Positions 44,384-54,103 are shown, counted from the first letter of the stretch. The stretch: DNA of 64,000 bases from Gemmataceae bacterium (GCA_019636445.1 JAHBXO010000008.1:117719-181718), one strand, 5' to 3'. Numbers and translations: made by a program. The notes: generated by a model not told the origin, from the sequence alone.

Positions 44384-45145
44384 TCAGTTCCGGTCCCACA
44401 ATTCGTCGGTCGTGCCGTAGTCGAACACGTTCTCCCGATCACGGATCGCGACGAGCGTCGGCGAGTCGGTCGCGGCCGGGGCGTTGCGTGTCCCCTCCGT
44501 GATTGCCTCGACATGGCCGTCCACGAACGCGATGTTGGCGATGCGGTTCGTGAGGCGATGATGCACGCTTGGCCGCCGCACCGACGGAGGATATGCGAAG
44601 GGCATTTCGAAGAGTTCGGGGGCCGTGTCCTGTGCCTGCACCGCGTTCGCAAAGAGTACGGTGCGGCTGGTGCTGGCGACCTGCGCGAGGGCGATCTTGC
44701 GCCAGTTCCCCGTGAGTGCCAGACCAGCGGACGGCTCGTAGGGGGCAAGGTACCAGTAGTTGTACCCGTAGCCGCCGGTGAGGCCGTCAAAGGTGAGGAA
44801 CACTTTGCCGGGAGCCTTCGCTGGCGTCTGGAGGGCCGAACGATTGTTCTCCAGGTACGGCATCAGATGGCTGCCGGCCGTATCGTAGACGCCCGCCGGT
44901 TTTTCGAATGCGAACCACCAGCGCGTGCCGCCGTTCTCGAAGGTCATCATCGGCGGCAGCACGCCGTTCGCGGATTCGTAGTTGTTCACCGCCAGGCCGA
45001 GTTGCTTGAGGTTGTTCTGGTCGGCGAGTCGGTTGGCGGCGGCGCGCACCTTCTGCACGGCGGGCAGCAGCATCCCGATGAGGATGCCGATGATCGCGAT
45101 CACCACGATCAGTTCGATGAGCGTGAAGGCCGGACGGACGCGCAC
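44384..45145 (-). CDS. DUF1559-related prepilin-like protein
   Basis: A 253-aa protein with the same leader type: [20 protein letters not shown], then [20 protein letters not shown] and [20 protein letters not shown]. The cleavage residue is Ala 6 instead of the usual Gly, which is unusual but tolerated in some prepilins. The C-terminal [14 protein letters not shown] is the general pseudopilin/H-x9-DG-like motif. Shorter than its neighbour and clearly diverged. It has its own 58-base upstream gap, so co-transcription with the other is likely but not shown. Confidence 0.92.
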   Translation of the reverse strand: MRVRPAFTLIELIVVIAIIGILIGMLLPAVQKVRAAANRLADQNNLKQLGLAVNNYESANGVLPPMMTFENGGTRWWFAFEKPAGVYDTAGSHLMPYLENNRSALQTPAKAPGKVFLTFDGLTGGYGYNYWYLAPYEPSAGLALTGNWRKIALAQVASTSRTVLFANAVQAQDTAPELFEMPFAYPPSVRRPSVHHRLTNRIANIAFVDGHVEAITEGTRNAPAATDSPTLVAIRDRENVFDYGTTDELWDRN

Positions 45146-45276
45146 GCGAATCCTCGGTCGAAGCCGTCTCCATCATAACACGATCATAACGCGTCTCACC
45201 CTCCGGCGTTGATGGTGAACCGTTTGACCGCCCGTGCGAGAACTGCTAGCGTGAACAGAACTCCGGGAGATCACTC

Positions 45277-46146
45277 ATGTTCGTGAGCATGCTGATGGCG
45301 GTTCTGGCGACGTCCACGGCACCGGTTCCCAAGCCGGTGAAGCCGATCGGCGCGGCGCCGAAGATCGTTGTCGTGGCCGTCGTGCCGGGCACCGGTCCGG
45401 TCGTGCTCGTCACGGTGCCGCGCACCGTGTCCCAGACGTTCGAGACGACTGTCGTCGAGAACGGCGCACAAATCCTGAAGAAACAGACGCGCGACGTGAC
45501 CGTGACGGAATCGAAGACCGTGACGCTCACCGACGCAGGGGCGACGTTCACGACGGCCGACGGGATGCCACTGACCGCGGACGAAACAACGACGAGATTG
45601 AAGGAAGGCGGCTTTCTGATCGTACCAGCCGATCGCGAGCCGATCGATCCGGCCTTCCGCAAGGCGCTCGCAGCCGAGGCGATTCTCGTGGAGTACAAGA
45701 AGGATTCCAAGGCGAGCATCGTCGGCGCGGGTTCTCCGATGCCGGCGCTGGCCGCCGTGAAGGCGGACGACAAGGGCATGTTGCGCATCCCGGCCCAGGG
45801 GACGCGCGAAGTCGTCGTCAAGGTGCCGGTATCGAAGGAAGTCGATGGCGTCGTGAAGGTCGAATATGTCGAGACCAAGCAGACGGTTCGCGATCTTGTG
45901 CCGACGCCGTTCGACGACGTGAAGCCGACGGTGACCACCGCGGTCGGCAAGACCGTCGCCGCGGAGGATGCGAAGTCTCGCCTGGCGGCGGGCGAGGTCG
46001 TGCTCATGTCAACGAACGGCAAACCGGTGGAAGGTGCCTATCTCAAACTCGTGAAACCGGAGACGTTGGTGCTGGTTTCGGAGAAGATGGTCCACCCGGC
46101 AAGCAAACTCGCGCCGGCGGCGCGCGGAGCCGTGGACGTTCCGTGA
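45277..46146 (+). CDS. Hypothetical exported protein
   Basis: A 289-aa protein. The N-terminus MFVSMLMAVLATSTAPVP resembles a short signal peptide. The rest is rich in Val, Thr and Lys: VPRTVSQTFETTVVENGAQI, a motif FLIVPADREPIDPAFRKAL, and LVPTPFDDVKPTVTTAVGKT. The phrases GMPLTADETTTRLKEGGFLI and AAEDAKSRLAAGEVVLMSTN look like two copies of a short module. No function is recognised. It is convergent with the TssH-like gene, with a strong hairpin between them. Confidence 0.7.
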   Translation: MFVSMLMAVLATSTAPVPKPVKPIGAAPKIVVVAVVPGTGPVVLVTVPRTVSQTFETTVVENGAQILKKQTRDVTVTESKTVTLTDAGATFTTADGMPLTADETTTRLKEGGFLIVPADREPIDPAFRKALAAEAILVEYKKDSKASIVGAGSPMPALAAVKADDKGMLRIPAQGTREVVVKVPVSKEVDGVVKVEYVETKQTVRDLVPTPFDDVKPTVTTAVGKTVAAEDAKSRLAAGEVVLMSTNGKPVEGAYLKLVKPETLVLVSEKMVHPASKLAPAARGAVDVP

Positions 46147-46150
46147 TCGC

Positions 46151-46179
46151 CGTCCGGGGCCAGACAATGGCCCCGGACG
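46151..46179. terminator. Bidirectional terminator-like hairpin between convergent genes
   Basis: An 11-base perfect stem, CGTCCGGGGCC (46151-46161) with GGCCCCGGACG (46169-46179), and a 7-base loop AGACAAT. It lies in the 42 bases between two convergent stop codons. There is no T-run of note, so it could act in both directions by structure alone or need Rho. Confidence 0.6.
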
Positions 46180-46188
46180 TAATTGAAA

Positions 46189-48846
46189 TCATGCGATCTC
46201 GTACGTGAACTGCGAATCCGGACCGACGCCCACCTTGACGTGCGAGACGTGTTTGCCGTCGGCCATGCGAACGAGGACTTCCTGCGAGAGCCGCGGCAGG
46301 AGCGTCCCGGTCAGGATATGGTCGACGTTGCGTGCGCCGCTGTCCACGTCGGTGCAGCGCGCGGCCACGGTCTCGACAACCTCCGGCGAATACTCGAACG
46401 TCGCCTTGTGGTTCGTCTTGAACCGCTCGCCGATCGCGCCCAGCTTCAACTTGATGATCCCCTTCAACACCTCTTCCCGCAGCGGGAAATAGGGCACGAC
46501 GATCATGCGGCCCAGGAGCGCGGGCTTGAACGCCTTGAGCAGGTCCGGTTTCAGGATCTCGGCGAGTTCCTCCGGCGGCGGGACTTTCTTCGGGTCGGAG
46601 CAGACCTTCATGATCGTGGCCGTGCCGACGTTGGCCGTGAGCAGGATGATCGTGTTCTTGAAGTTCACGTCTTCGCCGTCGTCGTTCTGGAGGACGCCTT
46701 TGTCGAAGACCTGGTAGAAGATTTCCTGCACGGATTCGTGGGCCTTTTCGACTTCGTCGAGGAGCACGACGGAGTAGGGGCGGTTCTTGACGGCGTTCGT
46801 GAGCACGCCGCCCTCGCCGTAGCCGACGTAGCCCTTGGAGGTGCCGACGAGGCGGGAGACCTTGTGCGACTCCTTGTACTCGGACATGTTGACGATGACC
46901 ATGTTGCGGTCGCCGCCGTAGAGGAGGTCGGCGAGGGCCATGGCGGTTTCGGTCTTGCCCACGCCGGAGGGGCCGACGAGGAGGAAGACGCCGAGGGGCC
47001 GGCGGGGGTCGCCGAGGTCGGCGCGGGCGGTGCGGATGCGCTGGGCGATGGCTTCGAGGGCGTGGTTCTGGCCGACGACGCGCTCGGCGAGTTTGTCCGC
47101 CAGCGCGAGGACGGTCTTCATCTCGTCGCGGACCATCTTGCCCATCGGGATGCCGGTGAGTCCGGAGAGCACCTCGGCGACGGCCTGCGAATCGACCACG
47201 GGATACACCAGCGGCGTCTCGCCTTGCACGACATGGAGGTCGTCGGTGAGCTTCGCCAGCTCGGCGCGGTCCTTCTCCAGTGTCTCCGCCGGCGGATCGG
47301 TCGCAGCGCCCTTTTCGATCGCCGCCCGCAAATCGCGGATCCTGGTCACCAGGTCCGATTCCTTCTTGAGCTGCTCGTCAAGCCGTCCTTTCAATTCCTC
47401 GCTGATCTGCCGTCGCTGCTTCAACTCGCTGAGCCGCTCCGGGTTCCCGGCGGAGACCTGGCCTTCGCGTTCGAGGAACTGGATTTCCGTCGTCAGGAAT
47501 TCGATCTCGCGGGTCACGTCTTCAACGGCCGGCGGCGTCGCGCACTGGCTCAGGTTGACGCGGGCGCACACGGTATCGAGCAGGCTGATCGACTTGTCCG
47601 GCAGTTGCCGGTCCGGCATGTAGCGGATGGAAAGCTTGACCGCGGCATTGATCGCTTCATCGAGGATGCGCACGCCGTGGTGCTTTTCCAGGATCTTCAC
47701 GATGCCGCGGAGCATCCGGATCGCCTTCGGCTCGTTGGGCTCGTCGACTTTCACCTGTTGGAACCGGCGCTTCAGTGCCGCGTCGGTCTCGAAGTACTTC
47801 TTGTATTCGGCGTATGTCGTGGCCGCGATCGTGCGAAGCTCGCCGCGCGCAAGCGCGGGCTTCAGGAGGTTCGCGGCGTCGCCCTGGCCCTGTTGTCCGC
47901 CCGCGCCGATGAGCGTGTGGGCTTCGTCGATGAACAGGATGATCGGCTGCGGCGAACTCTTCACTTCCTGGATCACGGACTTCAAGCGGTTCTCGAACTC
48001 GCCCTTCACGCCCGCGCCGGCTTGCAAGAGACCCAGGTCCAGCGTGCGCAGGATCACGTTCTTCAAGGGCGGGGGAACATCACCGGACGCGATGCGAAGG
48101 GCCAGCCCTTCGACTACGGCGGTCTTGCCGACGCCCGCTTCACCGGTGAGGATCGGGTTGTTCTGCCGGCGGCGGGTGAGGATGTCGATAACCTGGCGGA
48201 TTTCCGGATCGCGACCGATGACCGGGTCGATCTTCCCGGCCTTGGCTCGCTCGGTCAGGTTCACCGTGAACTGGTCGAGTGCGCCTTGGCTGGCGCCCGG
48301 GACCTGGGAACCGTCGCCCCCGCCCTCGCCGCCGCCGGATGCGGCCACCGGTGCCGAATCGAATTCATCGCTCGGGAGCTTCGGCAGCAGCGCCTTCAAG
48401 TCCTTGCGGAGTTGCTCGCCGTTGATGCGCACCAGCGAGAGCGAACTGCGGCTGATCCAGTTCTTGAGCTTTTCGTCGGTGAGGAGTGCGGTGAGCAGGT
48501 GGCCGCTGCGCACGGCCGTCGCGCCGCACTCGAGGGAGGCGACCATCCACGCCTCGCCGATCAGGCCGAGGATTTCGGTGGAGAGCGCCGGCGAGCGGCT
48601 GTTGCCGGTCTTGAAGCGGTTGATCGCGCTTTCGAGTTCCTTGCGAATGGCGGGGAAATCGGCATCGTACTGCTTGATGATGAGGGGGATGTCGGTGTTG
48701 GGCTGTTCGAGGAACTTCAGGAGCCAGTGTTCGATTTCGACTTCGAAGTGGGTGCGCGAGAGCGTCAGCCCGGCCGCGGATTCGATCGCCTTGCGGCAGA
48801 CGAGGTTCAGTTTGTCGAAGAGCAGACGGGGGTTCGTGACGGCCAT
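46189..48846 (-). CDS. ClpV/TssH-type AAA+ ATPase
   Basis: An 885-aa double-AAA+ unfoldase. The N-terminal Clp-N domain (about 1-150) is followed by the first AAA module with Walker A GEAGVGKTAVVEGLAL and Walker B ILFIDEAHTLIGAGGQQGQG. A middle coiled part (about 420-510) and the second AAA module follow, with GPSGVGKTETAMALADLL and VVLLDEVEKAHESVQEIFYQ. The AAA1 sequence (DAANLLKPALARGELRTIAA, YAEYKKYFE) is that of TssH/ClpV rather than ClpB. TssH recycles the contracted type VI secretion sheath. No other T6SS gene is in the window. The start MAVTNPRLLFDKLN at 48846 is chosen over a far longer upstream frame. Confidence 0.9.
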   Translation of the reverse strand: MAVTNPRLLFDKLNLVCRKAIESAAGLTLSRTHFEVEIEHWLLKFLEQPNTDIPLIIKQYDADFPAIRKELESAINRFKTGNSRSPALSTEILGLIGEAWMVASLECGATAVRSGHLLTALLTDEKLKNWISRSSLSLVRINGEQLRKDLKALLPKLPSDEFDSAPVAASGGGEGGGDGSQVPGASQGALDQFTVNLTERAKAGKIDPVIGRDPEIRQVIDILTRRRQNNPILTGEAGVGKTAVVEGLALRIASGDVPPPLKNVILRTLDLGLLQAGAGVKGEFENRLKSVIQEVKSSPQPIILFIDEAHTLIGAGGQQGQGDAANLLKPALARGELRTIAATTYAEYKKYFETDAALKRRFQQVKVDEPNEPKAIRMLRGIVKILEKHHGVRILDEAINAAVKLSIRYMPDRQLPDKSISLLDTVCARVNLSQCATPPAVEDVTREIEFLTTEIQFLEREGQVSAGNPERLSELKQRRQISEELKGRLDEQLKKESDLVTRIRDLRAAIEKGAATDPPAETLEKDRAELAKLTDDLHVVQGETPLVYPVVDSQAVAEVLSGLTGIPMGKMVRDEMKTVLALADKLAERVVGQNHALEAIAQRIRTARADLGDPRRPLGVFLLVGPSGVGKTETAMALADLLYGGDRNMVIVNMSEYKESHKVSRLVGTSKGYVGYGEGGVLTNAVKNRPYSVVLLDEVEKAHESVQEIFYQVFDKGVLQNDDGEDVNFKNTIILLTANVGTATIMKVCSDPKKVPPPEELAEILKPDLLKAFKPALLGRMIVVPYFPLREEVLKGIIKLKLGAIGERFKTNHKATFEYSPEVVETVAARCTDVDSGARNVDHILTGTLLPRLSQEVLVRMADGKHVSHVKVGVGPDSQFTYEIA

Positions 48847-49015
48847 GGGCGTTTCCCGGTGAATGTTGGGAGTTGGAGGCGCGACCGAGTGACGGCGGTA
48901 GTGTATCGCTCCGCGCCGGCCGAGGGAAACGAAAACGGGAACAACGGGTCGACAGGTTCGGCTTGCACGGGGACGCGATTCGTGCGGTAATGGCGACCCG
49001 ACTCGAGGTGCTCCG

Positions 49016-50017
49016 ATGCCGCGCGACGTTCTACCCTTTCGGACCGGACCGGACCGTGCCGCGCACGGAGCGGAGGTTCGCCCCAACGTCGCATTCGCCG
49101 CGCTGGATCTCTTCCGCAAACTGGCTCGGACGCTGGAAGCGGCCCGATCGTTTCGCGATGCGGCGCGGCGTTTGGAACGCGAAGCCGGACGCTGGGGCGA
49201 ACCGGCGCCGTTCTTCTTCGCGGGTGTCGCGATGAAGGAACGCCCGCCCACTCGTCGGGGCGGGATTTCGGATCGTTTGGCGTTGTTGGCGGCACGGACC
49301 TGCCCGCACGGGGCCGAAGCGTGGGCCGCGCTCGGCGGCTTGTTGGACGACGCCTTTACCGGTTGCGCGGGCGACACCGGCGTGCGCCGCGCCGCCCGTG
49401 CCGTGCCCGGCCTGCGGGAACTGTTGACCGATTTCGCACCGGATCATCGCGGCTGCGCCGAATTCGCCGCGCTGCTCGCCGTCGCCGACGATCTGCCGCT
49501 CACCGTGATCCATCCCGCCACCGGTGCCGGCTTCCGCTTCGAACTCACCGGCATCGCCGACCTCGACCAACTCCACGTGCTGCTCGCGGATGCCACGACC
49601 GGGTCTCCCCAACACGGCTACCTCGCCGGCCCACGTCCCGATCCCGCGGTCGTGGATGCCTGTATCGACCAGCCCGCCGATCCCGAACGCGACATCGCGA
49701 CGGCGCGATTCCAGTTCCACCCGGCCGAAGCGCTATGCTCGGACGGTACGTTGCCGACCGGATTCGCCGGTGCGTCCCGGTGGCTCTGGGGCCACGAATC
49801 GCCAGTGGCGATTCCGACGGTGGATGGCGAACGCGTCCTCTTGCTGGCGGATGCGGTCTACCCGCGGCAGTGGCCGGTCCGCCGACGTTTCCCGGCCTTG
49901 AATGGCGAATTGCGATTGTTGCAAGTACTGGACCGCGTGACGGTCCGCGCCTGGCTCGATCGGATTTCCGGTCGATTCCGGCCGCGCGATCAAATCCAGG
50001 AAGCACGGGCCGCTTAG
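49016..50017 (+). CDS. Protein of unknown function
   Basis: A 333-aa soluble protein starting MPRDVLPFRTGPDRAAHGAE. The sequence is Arg-, Ala- and Leu-rich. Blocks that might be conserved are PDHRGCAEFAALLAVADDLP, VIHPATGAGFRFELTGIADL and ERDIATARFQFHPAEALCSD. No signal peptide and no domain recognised. Codon positions look like a real gene (strong G/C in third position), and the stop overlaps the convergent deaminase gene. The start is uncertain because several GTG and ATG codons follow. Confidence 0.65.
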   Translation: MPRDVLPFRTGPDRAAHGAEVRPNVAFAALDLFRKLARTLEAARSFRDAARRLEREAGRWGEPAPFFFAGVAMKERPPTRRGGISDRLALLAARTCPHGAEAWAALGGLLDDAFTGCAGDTGVRRAARAVPGLRELLTDFAPDHRGCAEFAALLAVADDLPLTVIHPATGAGFRFELTGIADLDQLHVLLADATTGSPQHGYLAGPRPDPAVVDACIDQPADPERDIATARFQFHPAEALCSDGTLPTGFAGASRWLWGHESPVAIPTVDGERVLLLADAVYPRQWPVRRRFPALNGELRLLQVLDRVTVRAWLDRISGRFRPRDQIQEARAA

Positions 50018-51063
50018 TCGCGTGCCGATCCGGCTTCCTTCGCGGGCCAAACCTCCGAGGGGTTCGCGAAGATCGCCGGCACGCCGCCGGTATGAATGAA
50101 CACGGTCACGGCATCCTTCGCATATCGCTTCGCTCGCACATCGGCGATCAGCCCAGCGAGCGCCTTCGCGGAATAGACCGGATCGGTCAGGATCGCGGTC
50201 GTGGACGCGAGCAGGCGCAGGGCTTCCTGTCCCGCAGGCGATGGTTTGCCGTAGCCCGGGGCAACGAAGGATTCGTCTGCGTCGATCTCCTCGGGTTTCA
50301 GACGCTGCGACAGGCCGAGCATTTCGGCGGCGTCGTTGGCGTCCTTGGCGAGCGCCGTCGGGATGTGCCAGGGCCAGTGCATCGGGCAGATCAACCGCAC
50401 GGGGCACGTCAGACCGAGCAACTTCGCCCCGAGCGCCACGCCGGCACCGGTCGCACCGGACGACGAAACATAGATCGCATCCGGCTTCAAATCCCTCTCG
50501 GCGAGTTGCTGCACAATCTCCGCGACGCAGGCGGCGTAACTGATAGCCGCAAGGGGGACGACGCGCGGACGGTGCCAGAAGTACGGTTTCCGCCCCGCCG
50601 CGCGGAACTCGGCCGCCTTCGCCGCCAGCAGCGCATCCAGTTCCGGGCCGATCACGGCATCGGTGAATTCGACCTTCGCGCCGACGAGGTAATCGAGCAG
50701 CAGGTTCCCCTGCGGCTCCGTCGAGTAGTGCCCGCGACTGAGGTACAGTCGGCATTCGAGCCCCAGGATCGCACAACCGGCGGCCGTCTGCCGGCAGTTG
50801 TTCGACTGCACGCCGGCACCCCACACGACCATGTCGCAGCCCTGATCGAGGGCGTCGCCGAGCAGGAACTCATTGTGCCGGGCTTTGTTCCCGCCAAGCA
50901 GCAGACCGGTGCAGTCGTCCCGCTTGATGAAAACACGAGCATCGCCGATCCGGTTGGCGAATCGCGGCACTTCCTCCAGCGGCGTCGGCAGGTGGGCGAG
51001 CCGCGCGCGGGGAAGCTGGTCGATTCGGTGGAGCAGGGCTTCGGGCGAAAGCGTGGGGGTCAT
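50014..51063 (-). CDS. PLP-dependent ACC deaminase / D-cysteine desulfhydrase family enzyme
   Basis: A 349-aa fold-type II pyridoxal-phosphate enzyme. The Schiff-base Lys is in DDCTGLLLGGNKARHNEFLL. QSNNCRQTAAGCAILGLECR follows, with the phosphate-binding SSSGATGAGVALGAKLLGL and a late DPVYSAKALAGLI; a final IHTGGVPAIF is also family-typical. The family includes D-cysteine desulfhydrase and 1-aminocyclopropane-1-carboxylate deaminase; the exact substrate cannot be read from sequence. It ends overlapping the upstream-strand unknown gene by 4 bases. Confidence 0.92.
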   Translation of the reverse strand: MTPTLSPEALLHRIDQLPRARLAHLPTPLEEVPRFANRIGDARVFIKRDDCTGLLLGGNKARHNEFLLGDALDQGCDMVVWGAGVQSNNCRQTAAGCAILGLECRLYLSRGHYSTEPQGNLLLDYLVGAKVEFTDAVIGPELDALLAAKAAEFRAAGRKPYFWHRPRVVPLAAISYAACVAEIVQQLAERDLKPDAIYVSSSGATGAGVALGAKLLGLTCPVRLICPMHWPWHIPTALAKDANDAAEMLGLSQRLKPEEIDADESFVAPGYGKPSPAGQEALRLLASTTAILTDPVYSAKALAGLIADVRAKRYAKDAVTVFIHTGGVPAIFANPSEVWPAKEAGSARD

Positions 51064-51101
51064 GTGGAAATCTTACGGAGCCGGACCGCTATCATAGACC
51101 T

Positions 51102-52652
51102 ATGCACGAGCGCAGCGTTTTGATCGTCGGGGCGGGGCCGGGTGGTCTCGCCTCAGCCATTCTTCTTGCCAAAGCCGGTCTCAAGGTCACCGTTCTGGAA
51201 CGGTTGCCGCACGTCGGCGGCCGAACGTCCGCCATCGAAGCCGACGGATTCCGGTTCGATCTCGGCCCGACGTTCTTCCTTTATCCTCAGGTGCTCGAAC
51301 GGATCTTCCGGCTCGTCGGCCGCGATCTCTTTTCCGAAATCCCGATGAGCCGGCTCGACCCGCAGTACCGGCTCGTCTTCGGCAGCGGCGGCGACCTCCT
51401 TTGTTCGCCAGACCTGGAGAAGATGGCGAGCGAGGTCCGCAAACTCTCGGCTGCCGATGCCGCCAACATCCATCGCTTCATCGCCGACAACCGCCGGAAA
51501 CTCGAACTCTTCCGACCCAGTCTCGAAAGTCCGTTCCTCGGCTGGCGGGACCTGTTCAAGCTGTCGCTTCTGAAACTGCTTCCGGTGTTGAAGCCGTGGC
51601 GCAGTGTCGAGGGCGAACTCCGCCGCTACTTCGCCGACCCGCGCGTGCGCCTTGCGTTCACGTTCCAGTCGAAATACCTCGGCATGTCGCCGTTCAACTG
51701 CCCGAGCCTCTTCAGCATCCTCTCGTATCTGGAGTACGATTTCGGCGTCTGGCACCCGACCGGCGGTTGTTCGGCCGTGAGCGAAGGGATGGCCCGCGTC
51801 GCCGAGGAATTCGGCGCGTCGATCCGGCTCGACGAACCGGTGACGGAACTCCTCTTCGACGGGAAGAAATGCGTTGGCGCGAAGACCGCGCAGGGTGAAT
51901 ACCGCGCCGACGCCGTGATCGTGAACGCCGACTTCGCCGACGCGATGACCAAGCTCGTTCCCAACCGGTTGCGCCGACGCTGGACCGATGAAAAGATCGC
52001 AACGAAGAAATTCTCGTGCAGCACCTTCATGCTCTACCTCGGCATCGAGGGGCTGTACGACGACGTGCCGCACCACACGATCTACACGGCGAAAGACTAT
52101 GTCGGGAACCTCGCGGACATCGAGGACCGCCACGCCCTGACTCAGGATACTTCCTTCTATGTGCAGAATGCCAGCGTGACCGACGACACGCTCGCGCCGC
52201 CGGGGATGAGCACGCTCTATGTCCTGGCGCCGGTGACGCATCAGACGGGTAGCATCGACTGGGCCGAGGCAAAGGCGAGGTTCCGCGACACGGTCCTCAA
52301 ACAACTCCCGAAGATCGGTATCGAGAACGTCGAGAAACGCATCCGCTACGAGAAGATCGTGACGCCGTTGAACTGGCAGAGCGATTATGCGGTCCATCGC
52401 GGGGCGACATTCAATCTCGCGCACAATCTCGGCCAGATGTTGCACTTCCGGCCGCGGAACCGCTTTGAGGATTTGCAGAACGTGTATCTCGTCGGCGGCG
52501 GTACGCACCCCGGCAGCGGGTTGCCGGTGATCTACGAGTCCGCCCGCATCACGAGCCGATTGCTGCTCAACGACTGGAACCGCGACGCGGGCTGGCTGGA
52601 CGAACCGGCGTCTACTGAAACGCGCCATGCTGCCGTCGGCGTTCGCTCGTGA
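51102..52652 (+). CDS. Phytoene-desaturase family FAD enzyme (carotenoid biosynthesis)
   Basis: A 516-aa CrtI-like oxidoreductase. The FAD-binding N-terminus is VLIVGAGPGGLASAILLAKA, followed by GGRTSAIEADGFRFDLGPTF. The C-terminal FAD motif is NVYLVGGGTHPGSGLPVIYE. It introduces double bonds into a C30 or C40 carotenoid precursor; from knowledge of planctomycete pigments a squalene-derived C30 substrate is possible, but this is inference. The last 40 bases overlap the end of the convergent helicase gene. No other crt gene is nearby. Confidence 0.88.
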   Translation: MHERSVLIVGAGPGGLASAILLAKAGLKVTVLERLPHVGGRTSAIEADGFRFDLGPTFFLYPQVLERIFRLVGRDLFSEIPMSRLDPQYRLVFGSGGDLLCSPDLEKMASEVRKLSAADAANIHRFIADNRRKLELFRPSLESPFLGWRDLFKLSLLKLLPVLKPWRSVEGELRRYFADPRVRLAFTFQSKYLGMSPFNCPSLFSILSYLEYDFGVWHPTGGCSAVSEGMARVAEEFGASIRLDEPVTELLFDGKKCVGAKTAQGEYRADAVIVNADFADAMTKLVPNRLRRRWTDEKIATKKFSCSTFMLYLGIEGLYDDVPHHTIYTAKDYVGNLADIEDRHALTQDTSFYVQNASVTDDTLAPPGMSTLYVLAPVTHQTGSIDWAEAKARFRDTVLKQLPKIGIENVEKRIRYEKIVTPLNWQSDYAVHRGATFNLAHNLGQMLHFRPRNRFEDLQNVYLVGGGTHPGSGLPVIYESARITSRLLLNDWNRDAGWLDEPASTETRHAAVGVRS

Positions 52653-53997
52653 ACTCCTCGGCGGTACCGCGGGCGACGAGTTCGTACAGCACCGCCTGCT
52701 TGTCCTTGTACTTTCGCAGGATGCGCCCAAGCCGCTGCACGTTCTCCCGCGTCGTTCCCGTTCCGGAAATCACGATGCCGACGCTCGCCGCCGGTACGTC
52801 CACGCCTTCATTGAGCACCTGACTCGTCACGACCACCGTGTATTCGCCGGAATGGATCCGTTCGAGGATCTGCTTGCGCTCTTTCACTTTCGTCTGGTGA
52901 GTGATCGGCGGCACGAGATAGCGCCGGGCGATCTGATAGACCGTCGCGTTGTCGGCGGTGAAGACGATGATCCGTTCCCCGGCGTGTTTGGCCATCAGCT
53001 CTTCGAGCGTACGGAACTTCCCGGAGGCGGTCCGCTCGATCTCCTTCTGCCGACGATAGGCGCGCATGGCGTCGCGGCCCTCGGCGCTGCGGCTCGCCTC
53101 GAAGATGAAGCGCTGCCAGCCGTTCGCCTGCGCGAAGCTGATGCCGCGATCGGCCACGAACTGCCGGTAAGCCTCGCGGCTGATTCGGTATTCCTCCGCT
53201 TCCTCCGGCGTCAGGTCCACGAGGACGCGCGTCGCGCGATACTCCGCGAGGAAGTCGCCGGAGAGTTCCGTGATCTCGCGGCGGTAGACGATCGGGCCGA
53301 CGAGTTCCGGGTAGACCGACTCGCCGCCGTCGGCGCGTTCGGGCGTGGCGGAGAGGCCCAGGCGGAACGGCGCGAGGCTGGCGATCGCCGTCTCCGAATA
53401 GCCCGGCCCCGGCAGGTGGTGGACTTCATCGTAGATGACGAGGCCGAACTTGTTCGCCCAGCGCTCGACGTGGATGCGGGCGGAGTCGTAGGTGATGCAG
53501 GTGATGGGGTGGAAGAAGTAGTCGCCGCCGCCGACGGCGCCGACCTCGACACCGAAGAAGTCGGTGAGCTGGCCGACCCATTGGCGGAGCAGATCAAGTG
53601 TCGGTACGACGACGAGCGCGGGGCGGGAGACCTTCTGGATGACGAGCGCGCCGAGAAAGGTCTTGCCGGTGCCGGTCGGCAGCACACACAACCCGCGGCG
53701 ACCGGTCTTCACCCAGGTGTTGAGAGCCTCCGTCTGGTACCAGTGCGGTTTCCAGTCCACCTTCAGCGTCCAGCCGGCGTCCTTGTTTTCCCAGCCACGG
53801 GCGGTGTCGGTATAGGGAATCTTCTCGCGCACCAGGTGTTCGACGATGGCGCGGTAGTGGCGGCCCTGCGCGCGGTGGGTGCCGGTGCGGCCGTCGAAGA
53901 GCGCGCCGGTCAGTGCCGAGAAGTCGAAGCCGGTCGGCCCGTCGGCGAGCAGCACGGTACCGCGGTCGTAGGTCAGCGAGACGGGGAGATCGGCCAT
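52612..53997 (-). CDS. SF2 DEAD/DEAH-box helicase (XPB-like)
   Basis: A 461-aa ATP-dependent DNA helicase. Motif I is LPTGTGKTFLGALVI, motif II VIYDEVHHLPG, motif III LGLSATPER, motif V VVTSQVLNEGVDVPAASVGI and motif VI VQRLGRILRKYKDKQAVLYE. An N-terminal part (1-100) with WHYQ-like KPHWYQTEALNTWVKTG is typical of this class. It probably acts in repair or nucleic-acid processing. The start MADLPVSLTYDRG at 53997 is preferred; a longer frame to 54453 lacks similarity and reads across the gcvP leader. Confidence 0.9.
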   Translation of the reverse strand: MADLPVSLTYDRGTVLLADGPTGFDFSALTGALFDGRTGTHRAQGRHYRAIVEHLVREKIPYTDTARGWENKDAGWTLKVDWKPHWYQTEALNTWVKTGRRGLCVLPTGTGKTFLGALVIQKVSRPALVVVPTLDLLRQWVGQLTDFFGVEVGAVGGGDYFFHPITCITYDSARIHVERWANKFGLVIYDEVHHLPGPGYSETAIASLAPFRLGLSATPERADGGESVYPELVGPIVYRREITELSGDFLAEYRATRVLVDLTPEEAEEYRISREAYRQFVADRGISFAQANGWQRFIFEASRSAEGRDAMRAYRRQKEIERTASGKFRTLEELMAKHAGERIIVFTADNATVYQIARRYLVPPITHQTKVKERKQILERIHSGEYTVVVTSQVLNEGVDVPAASVGIVISGTGTTRENVQRLGRILRKYKDKQAVLYELVARGTAEEFTSERRRQHGAFQ

Positions 53998-54079
53998 GGG
54001 GGTATTATCTGGACCGGAGTTCAACGGTCGAACTATTGATGGTTTCCATAGAACGATTTGACAACCTCTCGCAACTCGG

Positions 54080-54103
54080 CCCCGGCCTTCGCGCCGGGGT
54101 TTT
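54080..54103 (+). terminator. Terminator-like hairpin immediately before gcvP
   Basis: A 7-base GC stem CCCCGGC/GCCGGGG with a 6-base loop (CTTCGC), directly followed by TTTT. Its last base is 21 bases before the gcvP GTG. As no plus-strand gene ends here, it may terminate a short leader RNA and so control gcvP, or mark an unseen small transcript. Confidence 0.6.

Noticed and set aside
48847..49377. Extended start for the TssH-like protein, giving 1062 aa
   Set aside because: The extra residues are Arg/Pro-rich with no similarity and overlap the divergent gene; MAVTNPRLLFDKLN is a normal ClpV start.
53998..54080. tRNA-like or known glycine riboswitch upstream of gcvP
   Set aside because: The hairpin AGTTC-loop-GAACT has the wrong loop for a T-arm and no cloverleaf; no glycine riboswitch core is visible.
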